64,000 nt of DNA from Aplectana chamaeleonis (lineage: Eukaryota > Nematoda > Chromadorea > Rhabditida > Cosmocercidae), in NCBI GenBank assembly GCA_029168955.1, contig JAPDOI010000171.1, positions 1,302,001 through 1,366,000 on the forward strand. The letters are read 5' to 3'. The notes under the pieces were generated by a model. That model made no database searches, was not told the origin of the DNA, and saw only the letters and a list, made by a program, of their open reading frames with translations. Positions 24,445-36,479 of the stretch are shown in pieces. The position numbers and the translations under genes were made by a program. The first letter of the stretch is position 1; every line of letters starts with the position of its first letter.

Positions 24445-25397
24445 ATGGACCAAGGTCGAATTCGTACGTTCGTGTACTACGAGTGGCTACTGGGCAACGA
24501 CACGGACACCGCGGTCGCCAACATCTGCAGAGCGTGCAAGGAGGATGCAGTCTCCCAACGCACAGTCAGTCGCTGGTTCAATCGTTTCGAGAGCGGCGAC
24601 ACGAGCCTCGAGGACAGGGAGCACAGCGGGAGGTCTTCTACGGCGGATGATGACGAAGTCCGTCGCTGTATCAAGGAGAAGCCGGAAGCCACCACCCGTA
24701 AACTGGCGACGACGCTCGGCTGCAGCAAGACCACCATCCACAATTGACTCAACTTACTCGGCTACCACAAAGTTTTGGCCCGTTGGATCCCCCACCGTCT
24801 GAAGGGCGCCAACAAGCAAAGCCGAGGAGCCGTATGCCAATCCCTCCTCCTTCGTCCGCATTGCAAGAAGTTTATCGAGGACCTGGTCGCTGGGCATGAG
24901 AGCTGGGTCCTACGACAACGTCGCCCGCCGTGCTGTCCGGATCCCGCGCGGGGAAGAGCCGCCGACGACGCCGAAAGCCGACCTGCACCCGCTGAAGATC
25001 ATGCTCTGCTGCTGGTGGGACACCAAGGGCATGCTGTACTTCGAGCTGCTCCCGCAAGGCAGGACGGTCACCACCTCCATCTACACCGATCAGCTCGAGA
25101 AACTAGCCGCCGCCATCCGAGAAAAGCGTCCCCGACGGGCCTCGGTCCACCTGCTGCACAACAACGCGCGCCTCCACGTGGCGAAGGAGACCCAGCAGAA
25201 GTTGGCGACGCTCGGCTGGGAGACGGTTGCCCATCCGCCGTATTCCCCGGACCTCGCCCCCTCCGACTACCACTTGTTTCGCCCGCTGAAGCACCATTTG
25301 GCCGGAAGAAAATTCCCCAACCACGACAACCTCTAATCCAACATCGCGGACTTCTTCGAGTCGCAGCCCCCGGAGTTTTGAGCGAAGGGCATCGGTG

Positions 25398-25400
<3 letters not shown>
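24445..25400 (+). pseudogene. mariner transposase, inactivated
   Basis: Starts MDQGRIRTFVYYEWLLG and contains the N-terminal helix-turn-helix (QRTVSRWFNRFESGDTSLED). A TGA at 24745-24747 and frameshifts near 24890 break it. Catalytic motifs of the DD34D type are eroded: GDESW reads GHESW, HDNA reads HNNA, and only the last Asp (SPDLAPSDYHLF) is intact. The C-terminal [13 protein letters not shown] is recognisable. GC content is clearly higher than the surroundings. Confidence 0.8.
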
Positions 25401-26278
<878 letters not shown>

Positions 26279-27772
26279 AAACCCCAGTATCGGGTGGTGG
26301 CCGTCGTGTACCAACACCCCCGAGGAGGCGGAAAAAACGGGGGAGGAGCGAGGTTCCTGATTGGACGCAACACGGGCTATCCCCCCGTTGCGTCCAATCA
26401 GGAACCTCGCTCCTCCATCGTTTCTCCCGCCTCCTCAGGGGTGTTGATACACGATGGCCACCACCCCCAGTATCTCATCGGTCAACACAAAAGGATCACG
26501 GTAATTGCGTAAGGTGCACATGGAGTGTACAGCGTTTCTCTCCATACCCTGGCTGCCACGGCGGCGCGAGAGAGCGCAGACAGCGCGGGCGACGGTAATT
26601 CAAATGCATTGAGAGCGCGCTGCACAACTCGCGAAATGATTCACGGCTAGTTGATCGAGAATATAGAAAGTTAGAGTTGCTGAACTATAATCCGGAGCTA
26701 GAGTGAAGACTTTGAGGATCCTTATACGTCTCGTCATCGCAAAACAATCCTTCCTTACAATATTTGAATAGCAGCACAAAGCACGCCCACCTGGGCCTCT
26801 ATCACTATAGCTCTATTGCGTCACATCTCTAACCAATCCAAAACAGTATTGAGCTGTATTTACATTTGAGTTCACCACAGAATTCAAAGTTTGGTTAAGC
26901 TCATGCAATTGTCCAACCATTTAGGGGAAGGATGGGCGATTACGTTTTTCGGTTCTCAACATTCTGCCATTGGAATAACCAAAAAATCAACGAGCAGTTT
27001 GAGTTCGTTTCCTTTCTCCAGCAAAACGACATCATCCTCATTACGTCGATGGGATTCAGTTCCCGGCATCACCTGAGGTTTCGACCTTCGTGCGTTTGTG
27101 ACAACACAAGATCATTCACGTGACTGGCAACCACCTCCTGGACTTTATATCCCACCCCAAAATATCAGTGCTCTGCCTGGGCTCCACACTTTGCACCGAA
27201 CGTCCCGCAACCGAATAATTTCTCAAGTTCAGTTTGTTTGACATTTGTTCCGTCCTTTCTCTTGCAATTTTCAGACTAAATCTTGCAGAAATATCATTTA
27301 GGATGGGCGGCAGTCTTTCTTAGCTAATCAGTGTTTATGACAGAACCTGGCCAAGTTTACTCCTCAATATGCCTGGCACAATTTTCACTGAGACGGAGGA
27401 ATGGAAATGTATCAGAGCGCAAAAATCCATGAAAACTCACAATTTGATTGACGCCAAAAAAAGTCATTTAGAGTGGCGCTAAAACCTTTAAAAGTTAGGC
27501 AATTGCTCGTTTTGGTGAGATATGGCGTGAAAAAGCGCGGATACCTAAACATCAATGATCACCACTTTCGAATCATTCTAGATCAACTAGCCGTGAATCA
27601 CTAGCGTGTTGTGCAGCGAACTCTTGATGCATTTGAATTCCCGTGACCCGCGCTGTCTGCGCTCTCCCACGCCGCCATGGCAGGCAGGGATGAGGGGGAA
27701 CGTTGTACACCCCAAGTACACCTACGCAATTAACGTAATCCTTTTGCGTTGACCGATGGGATACTGGGGTTT
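26279..27772. mobile_element. foldback element with TIRs of about 200 bp
   Basis: The left arm (26279-26291 plus 26475-26656) and right arm (27581-27772) are inverted copies beginning CAAACCCCAGTATC and including CACGGCTAGTTGATC at the inner end. The arms are GC rich, the 0.9 kb interior AT rich and non-coding. The left arm is split by a 175-bp hairpin. Target duplication was not identified. Confidence 0.65.
26292..26466. mobile_element. GC-rich hairpin MITE with 8-bp target duplication
   Basis: 175 bp, almost wholly palindromic, with arms of about 80 bp starting GGGTGGTGGCC. CCAGTATC is duplicated at 26284-26291 and 26467-26474; deleting one copy and the hairpin restores the foldback arm as seen at its other end. 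The 8-bp TSD suggests hAT-type mobilisation, although the ends are not typical hAT ends. Confidence 0.7.
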
Positions 27773-27819
27773 GGAGGCTGGCTGGTGGCGGGGACGGCGG
27801 GGGCGAGATGCCCGGAAAC

Positions 27820-29661
27820 CAAGCAAGTGCGTCGCGGATTCTCATTAAAAATAAGGGACCAACGATGGCACTGATCTGGCAATGAATAGGGAGTTTCCAA
27901 TCTTGCAGTAAAAGGAGAACAAAATCGTTAGCTTTGAAAACAAGTTCACATTGGTTTGCCACAAAACTCGCCCGATACGCCCCGACTAATACAGAAACAT
28001 TACTGGAGCACCAATATTTAGATAAAATACAGAAACATTACTAAAGCAGAAAATCACTTGAAGATCAGTCACTTTGGAAATTTAAATTTTTTTGCACTAA
28101 AAAGTTATGGAAATCCTTCCAGAAAGCGAGCAAGAAACTAATTCTCTACACACCCATTACAGCCTAGGATAAGCAATGAATTATGAAGAGGAAAATAACC
28201 TAAAATTAGCAAAACGGAAGAATTTCAGAAGGAAATTAAGAAAAAGGGGAGAAGTGTCGGCCCTCGCCGAAAAATTAACAGCTGATTGGGAGACATTGAT
28301 TAGTGTCACCATAGAAGACGGCCAACTCTGAGAGAATCCTTCGCGCTAACACCGTGATGCTCCCGCGATGGTACCGTGTTCGTCTCTCCCTAGTTTCGCG
28401 ATCCGCGTCCGTTCCGCGATAGTTAACCAATCAACCTATACGTTGACTTTCTTGTGCTCGCACCGTGATGGTTTCGTGATCTTTATCAAGTTCACCGCGC
28501 TAGTACCGTTGTGAACTCGCGATCCGCGATGGTATCGTGATCGTTTTCCGCCTGTTCCGCGCTCTCACGCTGTTCAGATTTGTAAAGCGGCTCGAAATAC
28601 GGCACGTGCAATACCTTATAGCTTCGTGTTGATCTGATAAGCAACACCCGTTCGGCTGAAACACCGAGAGGGCATGGATGTGGTACGATCAGGGGTGGAG
28701 GCTGGCCGAATCTCGCGATCTTCCACCGATGATTCTGAGCTCGTTTCATAGCGGTTCCGCGATGTAACACCCCGAATGATTCAATTTATAGACGCGATAC
28801 GCTCTCAGGCTGAAACTGGTAGATTCTCGCGATCAATAAGCGAAAGCTCCGGGCTCGATTCCTTGCGACTCCGCGGTGGAGCATGGCGGGAGCATCGTTG
28901 AATAAACACGGTACGCTCTCGGTTTGAGACTGGCAGAACCTCGCGATCGTTCCGCAACAGCCCCATGCTAGTATCCTCTTGGCCCCTACTAGAAACCGAG
29001 TCGATTCTAACCGTGAGATCGCGGGGGATTCTCTCAGAGAACGTGTTTCAGCAATGATCCCTGTTTTGTTTTTGGTCCCTCATCGCCCGTTTTCCTGGCG
29101 GAAGCCGTTACAAGACTATCCCTTCAATCACCTTTCAGCTTCAAAGATAGGCTGGCTATCTGAATCAAAATGGCTGACAGTGCTTCCAAACTTCCTTAAC
29201 CCTCTGCATGAATTAACCTCGCACTTGCCCTCAGTATAGATGGTCGAAACTGTTTCTACTGTATCCTGCTAACCGCGCCAAAAAAAATTCCTCGGTAGCA
29301 GTTTTTCGTTAGCCGCAAAATCCCCTCGCATTTCAGCACTATTTCCCTGCTCTCTGTGAGAGGATGTTAAACGCGAACTTGCCGCGAGTATGCCACATGT
29401 GTGAATTTTAGAGAAAAAGCAGCCATGAAAACGTTTTGAAATCGCTATTTTTCGTAACAAAAGTTACAAGTGTCGCTTTTTCGAGGCGTTTTCATTGAAA
29501 GTGTATCAAATGCCTATCACTGAGGGATGTTAGGGTGAAACTAGAGCGAATTCTCTCCCAACTGTTAGGAGTCCTGCTCAGATTCTAGTGTAGTTGAACT
29601 CGCGTTTAACTCGAACTTAACGCCTGTTCATTCGCATTTGAACCCCCAATTACTACCACCC
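27820..29661. mobile_element. Harbinger-like element, second copy, left part missing
   Basis: Aligns with 5350-6439 of the first copy and ends with the same TTACTACCACCC terminus followed by CAG (29662-29664). The left terminus was not found. It contains a third CTC-ended element at 28326-29039. Located in the IFT80 intron downstream of the exon at 29934-29810. Confidence 0.65.
28326..29039. mobile_element. CTC-ended TIR element 3 (714 bp, TSD AA)
   Basis: Ends CTCTGAGAGAATCC / GGATTCTCTCAGAG, TSD AA (28324-28325, 29040-29041). The empty site is the homologous GGCCAACGTGTTTC at about 5816-5829 of the other Harbinger-like copy. The interior has many short CGCGAT-containing repeats (CCGCGATGGTACCGTG and variants). 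Confidence 0.8.
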
Positions 29662-29809
29662 CAGAGGTTTGACTGTGCATTTAGAAGCGGATTTTTGATA
29701 TTGCTTGAACATACCGAATTTTTAGTTATCTTGACACTTTGACCTACAGAGACTATGAAATCACTTGCGTACCAAGTTATTTTTTAAACAATCCCAGAAT
29801 GTAGCCTAC

Positions 29810-29934
29810 TTTTCCATAATTTGAGCATGGATCACTTGGCCGCTTCCACTGCCACACACTAATTGCGTTGAGTCGTCAAACCAACATAAAGACAATAGTG
29901 AACCAGTAGTAAGCCTTTCGAGAGAATGGGACCA
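29810..29934 (-). CDS. che-2: IFT80/CHE-2 exon (WD40 region), most 3' exon found
   Basis: 125 bp between a TTTCCAG acceptor (just above 29934) and a GTAGGC donor (29809). It reads WSHSLERLTTGSLLSLCWFD and continues with GSGSGQVIHAQIMEK, matching the part of vertebrate IFT80 that follows DKTG (WSYALEK..TGSIFNIAWSIDGTQ). IFT80 is a WD40 subunit of intraflagellar-transport complex B; in nematodes (CHE-2) it acts in sensory cilia. The exon begins in phase 0 after the AG-GG boundary of the exon at 30168-30305 and ends in phase 2. The next exon was not found in the remaining 29.8 kb. Confidence 0.8.
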
Positions 29935-30167
29935 CTGGAAATGTTTAAATAAATACAAAAGGCAATTAAATTACTGAAGACATTACTTTGAGTACTTGTT
30001 TATAACTATATCAATCTTTAGGGGCGACATACACGATTGCCTGTAGCAGGTCAACTTTGAGATCGGGGCATCGCGAAACTACTTCATCCAAGTCGCTTAG
30101 CTGCCATGACCCCTAGCCAACCTCGCTGCAGCCAACCACTGATGACGCTCCATCTAGCATCACATAC

Positions 30168-30305
30168 CCCAGCCTTGTCGCATAGTAGCAGGATATTGAA
30201 CGAACCAACGGCAAAGCATTGACCATCAGGGCTCCAAGCTACGGATGTGATAGGATAATCGTGTGAGATTGAAATGAACAGGCTCCGTCCGAAACTGTCC
30301 CATAA
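30168..30305 (-). CDS. che-2: IFT80/CHE-2 exon (WD40 repeat)
   Basis: 138 bp (46 codons, phase 0 at both ends) with acceptor TTTTTAAG and donor GTATGT (30167). It encodes [10 protein letters not shown], then [15 protein letters not shown] and FAVGSFN...LCDKAG, which aligns residue by residue with the IFT80 block WDSYGRPL...ITSVAWAPDGELFAVGSF..LRLCDKTG. The GH-WD-like spacing and the SPDG turn are WD40 signatures. The intron to the next exon is 233 bp; the intron on its 5' side is about 25.9 kb and filled with transposons. Confidence 0.9.
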
Positions 30306-30447
30306 CTTAAAAAGGAGTTTGAGACAAAGAAAGAACAGAGAACAGGCACTGTTAATCCTCTATGAAACGTCGTAATTCCCATCACTCATTACACGTGCAG
30401 CGGGCGCGATGCTGCAGCCTCCGTCTTCCCTCAGCTCTCGCGCTGTC

Positions 30448-30993
30448 TTAAAAGGCAGTGGTCGCGCACAAACAAGCTCGTCTTCTTTTCCTCTCTAAAC
30501 CCTTTTCTGGGTATAGAGTAATAGAACCTATAAGAAAAAATCGCGAAAAAAACGCTCTTCTATGCCAAATTTGAAGCCTGAACTTTCTTGTCTTTTGAGG
30601 GTGGACGAGCATACCCACATCATCGGCATCGATGATCTCTATTATCAAGAACATCAGCTGGCTTGAAATTGAATTTCAATTAATGAATCTTTGGATATAT
30701 GCACACATCTAGTCAAAAACATTGACTGAAGTGCTTGCTTTCATAGTTCAACTGTTTTAATAGGTAAGTTTGCCTTTATTTCTTCCCCTGAATGTCGATG
30801 ATTTCGGACTGCTTGACATGAGACTGTGATCTTTCTGTGCACGTGTGCACGAACTGGAATTTTAGGATCTTAATAACTCTAATTCTAGCCCGTTTTTCAC
30901 CGCCCTAACTTCATAGTTTTTGAGCTGTTTTTGATCTAAGCTGATTTTTGTAGTTTTTTCGATAACGTTTTTCATCGTGACCACTGCCTTTAA
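30448..30993. mobile_element. TTAA MITE, family B copy 1
   Basis: About 546 bp, ends AAAGGCAGTGGTCGCG / CGTGACCACTGCCTTT, TTAA on each side. The interior is inverted relative to copies 2 and 3 and contains GGTGGACGAGCATACCCAC-type sequence. Non-coding. Confidence 0.8.
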
Positions 30994-32156
30994 CCTCCGC
31001 TCCGCACCAGCACGCGTGGGAACCATGAGAATTTAGCGGTTCTATAGCCCGTATCGTGGGATGCATCTATCTAACTAAGGAACCTCGCATGGTGTTCTCT
31101 CGGATTAGAAAGATGATGAATGTTTTCTGGACAATAATGGCACGTTCTTTCCTAATCTGTAATCAGATTTCGCTTATACGTCTGCGAAACAACAAGTTGC
31201 GGCCTCTCAAAATTTGTATTTTTCTAACGCTGAGCTGAACGCCAAGTTTGCTTATGTTTGACAGATTTCGCTAAAAAACTGCTCACAACGGCTATTTGAC
31301 ATGCTGATTTCAGAAAAGAGGGCAGTTTCGTTGTTTTGGAAAAACTACACGCCGAAGAGCGCACGAGCCCTCACTCGTTGTTAGAGTGTGTACCTTATAT
31401 AAATGAGTTCTCTCTGGATTGCTTCAAAAGCCTTACAGATCATACCAAAAATTTCCTTGTTTGAGGTGCTGATCGCGAATCTGTGGTCCATTTGTCATAG
31501 TTAGGACGATTTCGCCTGTTTCGGCTCTACACGTCTCACTGGGAGGAAATCCTGGAGGCCAAGTGAGACTTTTCACGATTTGTGAAGTGCTACGAGGGAT
31601 TCGGCTCGAAGCTGTTTTCTGGGGGTGTTTTTGCAGTGCCCAACACAAATTTGAGTCCCGCTTATCGATTTCCGACACGAATTATACGAATTTGTACGAA
31701 TTTGAGGTCCACTTGTCATTGTTCTAGGAATTCAGACAGACCACGCCATCTAAATGGCACTAAACTTACCGTGACCTACAGTAGACCTAGATTAGTAACC
31801 CAAATAAACCCCACACACAAGTTTCTAGTCAAATCCGGAACATTTTCTTTCCAAACACCTAAAAGTTGTCTGTCCCTCCCCCACGCCCTCTCACAAAGCT
31901 GCGAGAATGCGCATAACTTCTTTCTTCAGTGGTGGACTCAGCAAAACCTGATTTCAGTTTCGGAGGCAGCGTGCCAGAAATGACCGGAAAACCTTTATCA
32001 CCTTTCTAATTTGTGGGAACACCATGCAAGGTTTTGTAGTAGCTAGGGCAGCCTTCAAAGTTTTCTGCAGCGAGCCAGCAATACTAACCCCATCTTGTTC
32101 TGTTAGGGCGTTTGCTTAGTTTTCTAGTAGCGTGTTCAGGCAAGTTTTGCAGGTCG
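30994..32156. other. foldback segment between two inverted family-B MITEs
   Basis: Arms at 31071-31110 (GGAACCTCGCATGGTGTTCT) and 32002-32043 are inverted copies. The same sequence occurs at about 19371-19410 inside CTC-ended element 2, so this is probably a relative whose ends have been lost. No gene. Confidence 0.45.
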
Positions 32157-32711
32157 TTAAAGGCAGTGGTCACGATGAAAAACGTTTCCGAAAAAAACTA
32201 CGAAAATCAGCCTATTAAAAACAGCTGAAAAATTATGAAGGTAGCGCGGTGAAAAACGGGCTAGAATTAGAGCTTCTAGGGCCCAAAGGAGCCAGTTCGT
32301 GCACACGTGCACAGCGCCAAACAAGAAGATCGCAGTCTCAAGGAGTGCGGTCAAAAATCATCGACATCCAGAGGAAGAAATAAATGTAAATTCACCTAAT
32401 AAAAACAGTTGAGCAATCAAAGAAAGCACTTCAGTCAATGTTTTTGACTAAATGTGTACATAAATTTGAAGGCTCATTGATCAAAATTTAATTTTAAGCC
32501 AGCTGATGTTCTTAATATAAGAGGTTATCGATGCCGATGATGTGGAGTGGGCTCGTCCACCATCAAAAGACAAGAAAGTTCAGGCTTCAAATTTGGATCA
32601 AAACAGTGGTTTTCTCGCGATTTTTCCTTGAAGGTCTTACTACTCGAGAAACAGAAAGGGTTTAGAGAGAAAAAGACGACAAGCATATTTGATCGCGACA
32701 ACTGCCTTTAA
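32157..32711. mobile_element. TTAA MITE, family B copy 2
   Basis: 555 bp with ends AAAGGCAGTGGTCACGAT / CGCGACAACTGCCTTT and TTAA at 32157-32160 and 32708-32711. Opposite orientation to copy 1. Confidence 0.85.
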
Positions 32712-33469
32712 GGATGGAACAGAAAAGAAATCCTGTGCCGGGTGGGAGCGGTGTGGCAATCGAAAAGCGACTTAGCATAACTGTCACGCATGTATTTGGG
32801 CACACCCAACGAACAGGTCTGCGATTACCCAGAAAGCATGTTTCAAGTTGACTTAGATCGTGACACTCTACTCTCCTCCTTTTATTTAATCCTGCTGAAA
32901 GAATTAAGCGTGTCAGTGACAAAACAATGGAAAAAAACCAAGTCACAGCCGCAATCGACTGACCAGTGTAGAGAGCTGACGTTGGAGCAACACCTAGACT
33001 TGTAGCAAACACCCCTCCGTCACCCCATAAGGATGGCAACCAGCCTGAGGTACATCGTGTCTTGATGCCATCTATGGCTGCCAACTCGGAGAGACCTATT
33101 TTGCAAGGTAAGGCCAATTTCAAAAACTAGTTACATGATGGCTTTGAACCACGATCGCTTGTCACCTCAGCTGCGCGCTCAGCACCTAAGCTAAGCGTTC
33201 GCTCTCTGCTCTGCAGCGTTCCCCTTGATTTTAATGAATAGCGAACACAACAGTAAACGGAACCCTTTAAAATCGATCAGTTATATGAAGAATGAAGTCA
33301 TCCAATCCTTAATAAATCTGTCACTAATCGCGCAAGTCTCTTCTCTATTGATATATGTAGTTATGTATTCTACCAGTTGTACACGAACCGATTTTTTGGA
33401 ATGTTGTAGAGAGATTTTCTAATTCTTATCGCTCGCTTACAAAACTTTTACATTAAGGAGAGCGCCCAG
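32712..33469. other. intron remainder with a tRNA-like remnant
   Basis: AT-rich, mostly unremarkable. No open frame with a recognisable domain. It ends at the AG target of CTC-ended element 4. Confidence 0.5.
33135..33210 (-). repeat. tRNA-like remnant, possibly a tRNA-derived SINE
   Basis: On the minus strand TAGCTTAGGTGCTGAG resembles a pol III A box and GTGGTTCAAAGCC, about 40 bp later, a B box. Arms of a cloverleaf are imperfect, so it is not a functional tRNA. No tail or target duplication was recognised. Confidence 0.3.
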
Positions 33470-33556
33470 CTCTGAGAGAATCTCTCGCGCTAGTACCGTG
33501 ATGCTCCCGCGATCCGCGCTGGTACCGTGTTCGTCTCCCCCTCGTCCCGCGATCCG

Positions 33557-34243
33557 TGTCGCGAAAGCGCGATGCTTCGCTCCTACGAGGGCCCGGGCGC
33601 GTTCGGTCCCACAGTGAATGCCGGCAGTACAGTTCGCGAGCGCCGCCCACGCCGGATTGGTTCGAGTGGCCTAAAATATTGATTCGACTCTCCTGCCACG
33701 GCCCAGTGCGGCTGCTCTCTCTTTTGTTGATTACCTCCTTTCCCGTCACTAGTACAGTGCTTCGCTGTGGGGCTTTAGGGCCTTTAGAACACTACAATTC
33801 ATCTCTTTAATGCAGCTGCTCGCGATGAGCAAGGTTGATGAACAGTTAATCGGCCGTATTCCTTGTTTATCTCCTTTTGCTAATTCAGTGGTTTTCTCCG
33901 GTCATATGTGGTCCTTATCTATGAACTATCGTTGTATTATCTAATTCCATCTTTCCTCTTTATCTTCGTAATATCCACAGAGTATAAACAAGAGGGGTAC
34001 ATTTCGCTGTTATACTACAGCCTGAGTGCATATTGATTAGTACAGTGAGTCCCAAGTTGGGGACATTGGGTGTTCATTCTAGAGTGTGGCAATGTTGTAG
34101 TTCCATCCTCGTATTGCAGTGTCGTTTGCTGGGGTATTTAGTCCAGGTCGCATTATCCTAGTTGTTAGTCCACTGGCCGTTTCCCACGGGACTGACGTCA
34201 TCATGACGTCGGACCCGGGGTAATCAACCACCGATTTGCAACA
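33557..34243 (+). repeat. 5' LTR of the Pao element
   Basis: 687 bp, TGTCGCG...GCAACA. It matches 54620-55317. A CRE-like double motif TGACGTCATCATGACGTC sits near the 3' end (about 34192-34210). Confidence 0.9.
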
Positions 34244-34255
34244 TGGTGCATACGG
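34244..34255 (+). promoter_or_regulatory. primer-binding site of the Pao element
   Basis: TGGTGCATACGG directly follows the LTR terminus CA. TGG is expected opposite the CCA end of a priming tRNA; the tRNA was not identified. Confidence 0.6.
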
Positions 34256-35203
34256 CTAAAATTTCCATGCTAAATTACCCATTAGTAACCCTCAGTCCTC
34301 CTTTTTGGGCGGGTTATAATATCTAGGGTTATTACAGCAAATTAGAGTGTGCAACCTGTTAATTACTACAGACAACTTACATGCCCCTGGGGCGGTTCGC
34401 CTGGGATGCGTGGAAAGCGACTGTGATCGTGGCTTGCAGTTGCCGGAAGCGTATCCACCCTAGGCACACGGACTCGCACCCGGAATAGGCCCAGGGGGGC
34501 GCACCGGAGGGGGACGCACCGGAGGGAGATGGGGGGGGGCGGTTGGTGAGTAGTGAAGAGAGTTACCGCTTTCCGGTTTCTGGCCAGGTAGAATCTGGTC
34601 ATGATGGACGGTATACGACTCGGATCGCCAGTGGTCGCCGGGTGACCCACTCCCTTTCCGCCATTCCTGACTCATCTGGTGCGCCACTTGTACTTAATGC
34701 AGTTATGCAGTCTTGGTAATATTACGGTTTGTTGCACTCTCATACAGTATTACGTCATCGCATATTCACTGCAGCACTCGGTGTCTGGTTGTAGGGAATC
34801 ATGTCAGATCGATATCGCACTCGGACTCTCTCCAATCAATAATTTTCTCTCATTTATTCCACCCTTCTTGCACACACGTGCTACTATTCCTTCCTTCTCA
34901 TCAATACAATAGTTTTCTGCCAATTCTATCTCGTATTTCTCCATTATATGCAGTTCATCATCAAAATCGTATTTTCGTATTTTCTCCCCAAAATCGTAAA
35001 TTCTCATTTTCTGTCCACAATCGTGATTTCGGATTTTGCGTCATTTGGCGTGTCGTAGTATATATTTCATCTCACATTTACCCCTGTATACCTCGTATGA
35101 CCTGTTGAATACCACGTTTTAAGACCCATCGCGGGTCAGAATTTATTTCAGAGATCGATTTGGGAATTGGTATTCTACTGATAGTTATCCTGCTGTTGCA
35201 ACG
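34256..35203 (+). other. Pao leader
   Basis: About 950 bp without a recognisable gene between the primer-binding site and gag; includes a G-rich run near 34530. Confidence 0.5.
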
Positions 35204-36479
35204 ATGTCGGAAGTGGGTCAATACAAAGGCATGATGACGAAGGCGGCCAACGCGCTCAAGGACAAATTGCGTACGTTCGATCGCACGATGCTAGAGCGGC
35301 TGGACCCGGACCGTCAGGTAGGTGATCGAATCATTTTCATTACAGAGCGCAAACAAGCGCTTCTTGGTTCCATTTTGGATTTTACCAAGGCTATTGCAAC
35401 CCTGAGGGACAGGCTGACGATCGCTCAGAACAATGTTTGTGAGATGCGTCGAGATGGGGAAGCCGTCGTTGAGGTGAGGTCGAGCACCGCTGGGTAATCA
35501 TTGGGACGGACGACCTCACCCGCCAAGCCGACGACCTCATCGGGGAAGTGGAAGCGGCATTTTCTCAGCTTGTCGTTCCCCTCCCTTATAAATCAGCTTG
35601 TAATTCAATCAATACGTTAAAGTCTGGATCGCGCGTTAATTCTTCTGGTGTTGTTGACGATGCGGTTCTGCGTTCCACCGTGCAGCAGTAGTTTGGAGGC
35701 GGCGCACCTACGGGTGAGCCGTTCGGGGCTGCGTGGAGTGCATCGGCTTAGAGCTACCCCCCCCCCTAGGTCGCCCGGCTCAGGCGTACTCCATGCCGAG
35801 CAGTGGCATGCAGGGCTGCATTTATAATGCAGCACCAGTCAATTATAATTCTTACAACACAGTTCCTTACAAGTATTGTAGTCCAGCCCCGCAACAATTC
35901 GCGAAGCTGCCAGAGTTGCACATCCCAGAGTTCGACGGAGACATGACTGCCTTCTCCCAATTTTGGGAATAATTCTCTTGCGCGGTACACAATAACATCA
36001 ATGTGCCAAATGCTATCAAGTTTCTCCACTTGAAAAGCAAGCTCAAGGGAAACACCAAGGATCTTGTCTCCGCTATTGAACTCTCGAACGAGAACTATAT
36101 GGTAGCTATCAGTTTGTTGCATAGTACATATAACAGACCGGACATAGTCCGCAACAGGTTGTGGGACGAGCTTACGCTTCTCCCCAATTCTTCAGATAGT
36201 CCCAGTGCCCAGCGTACTACGCTGGCTAAAATTAAGGCTATATGGATGCAGTTAAGGCAGCGAGGAGAGCATCCCGGTTCGACCGGTACTATGCTTTACG
36301 TTCGAGCCAAGTTCCCTCCACGCGCGAGCAAAAAGGTTGGAGAGCTTCGCAGAAGGAACGACGGTTGGACGGTGGAAGAATCGCTCCGAGCACTGGATCA
36401 AGTCATTGACCAGTTCGAAGTGATGGAAGACACCGACCCACAATCGTACCCTCTCCCATACTTCAATATCACAGACTAA
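35204..36479 (+). pseudogene. gag: Pao Gag, frameshifted
   Basis: Starts MSEVGQYKGMMTKAANALKD, a helical N-terminal part that stops at 35495, continues in another frame to a TAG at about 35688, and resumes with LPELHIPEFDGDMTAFSQFW (about 35913-35970), the hallmark start of the Pao Gag core domain (DUF1759). A TAA replaces one codon at about 35970, after which the core runs to 36479 with LHLKSKLKG and the typical helical repeats. It would form the capsid; several stops make this copy inactive. Confidence 0.75.
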
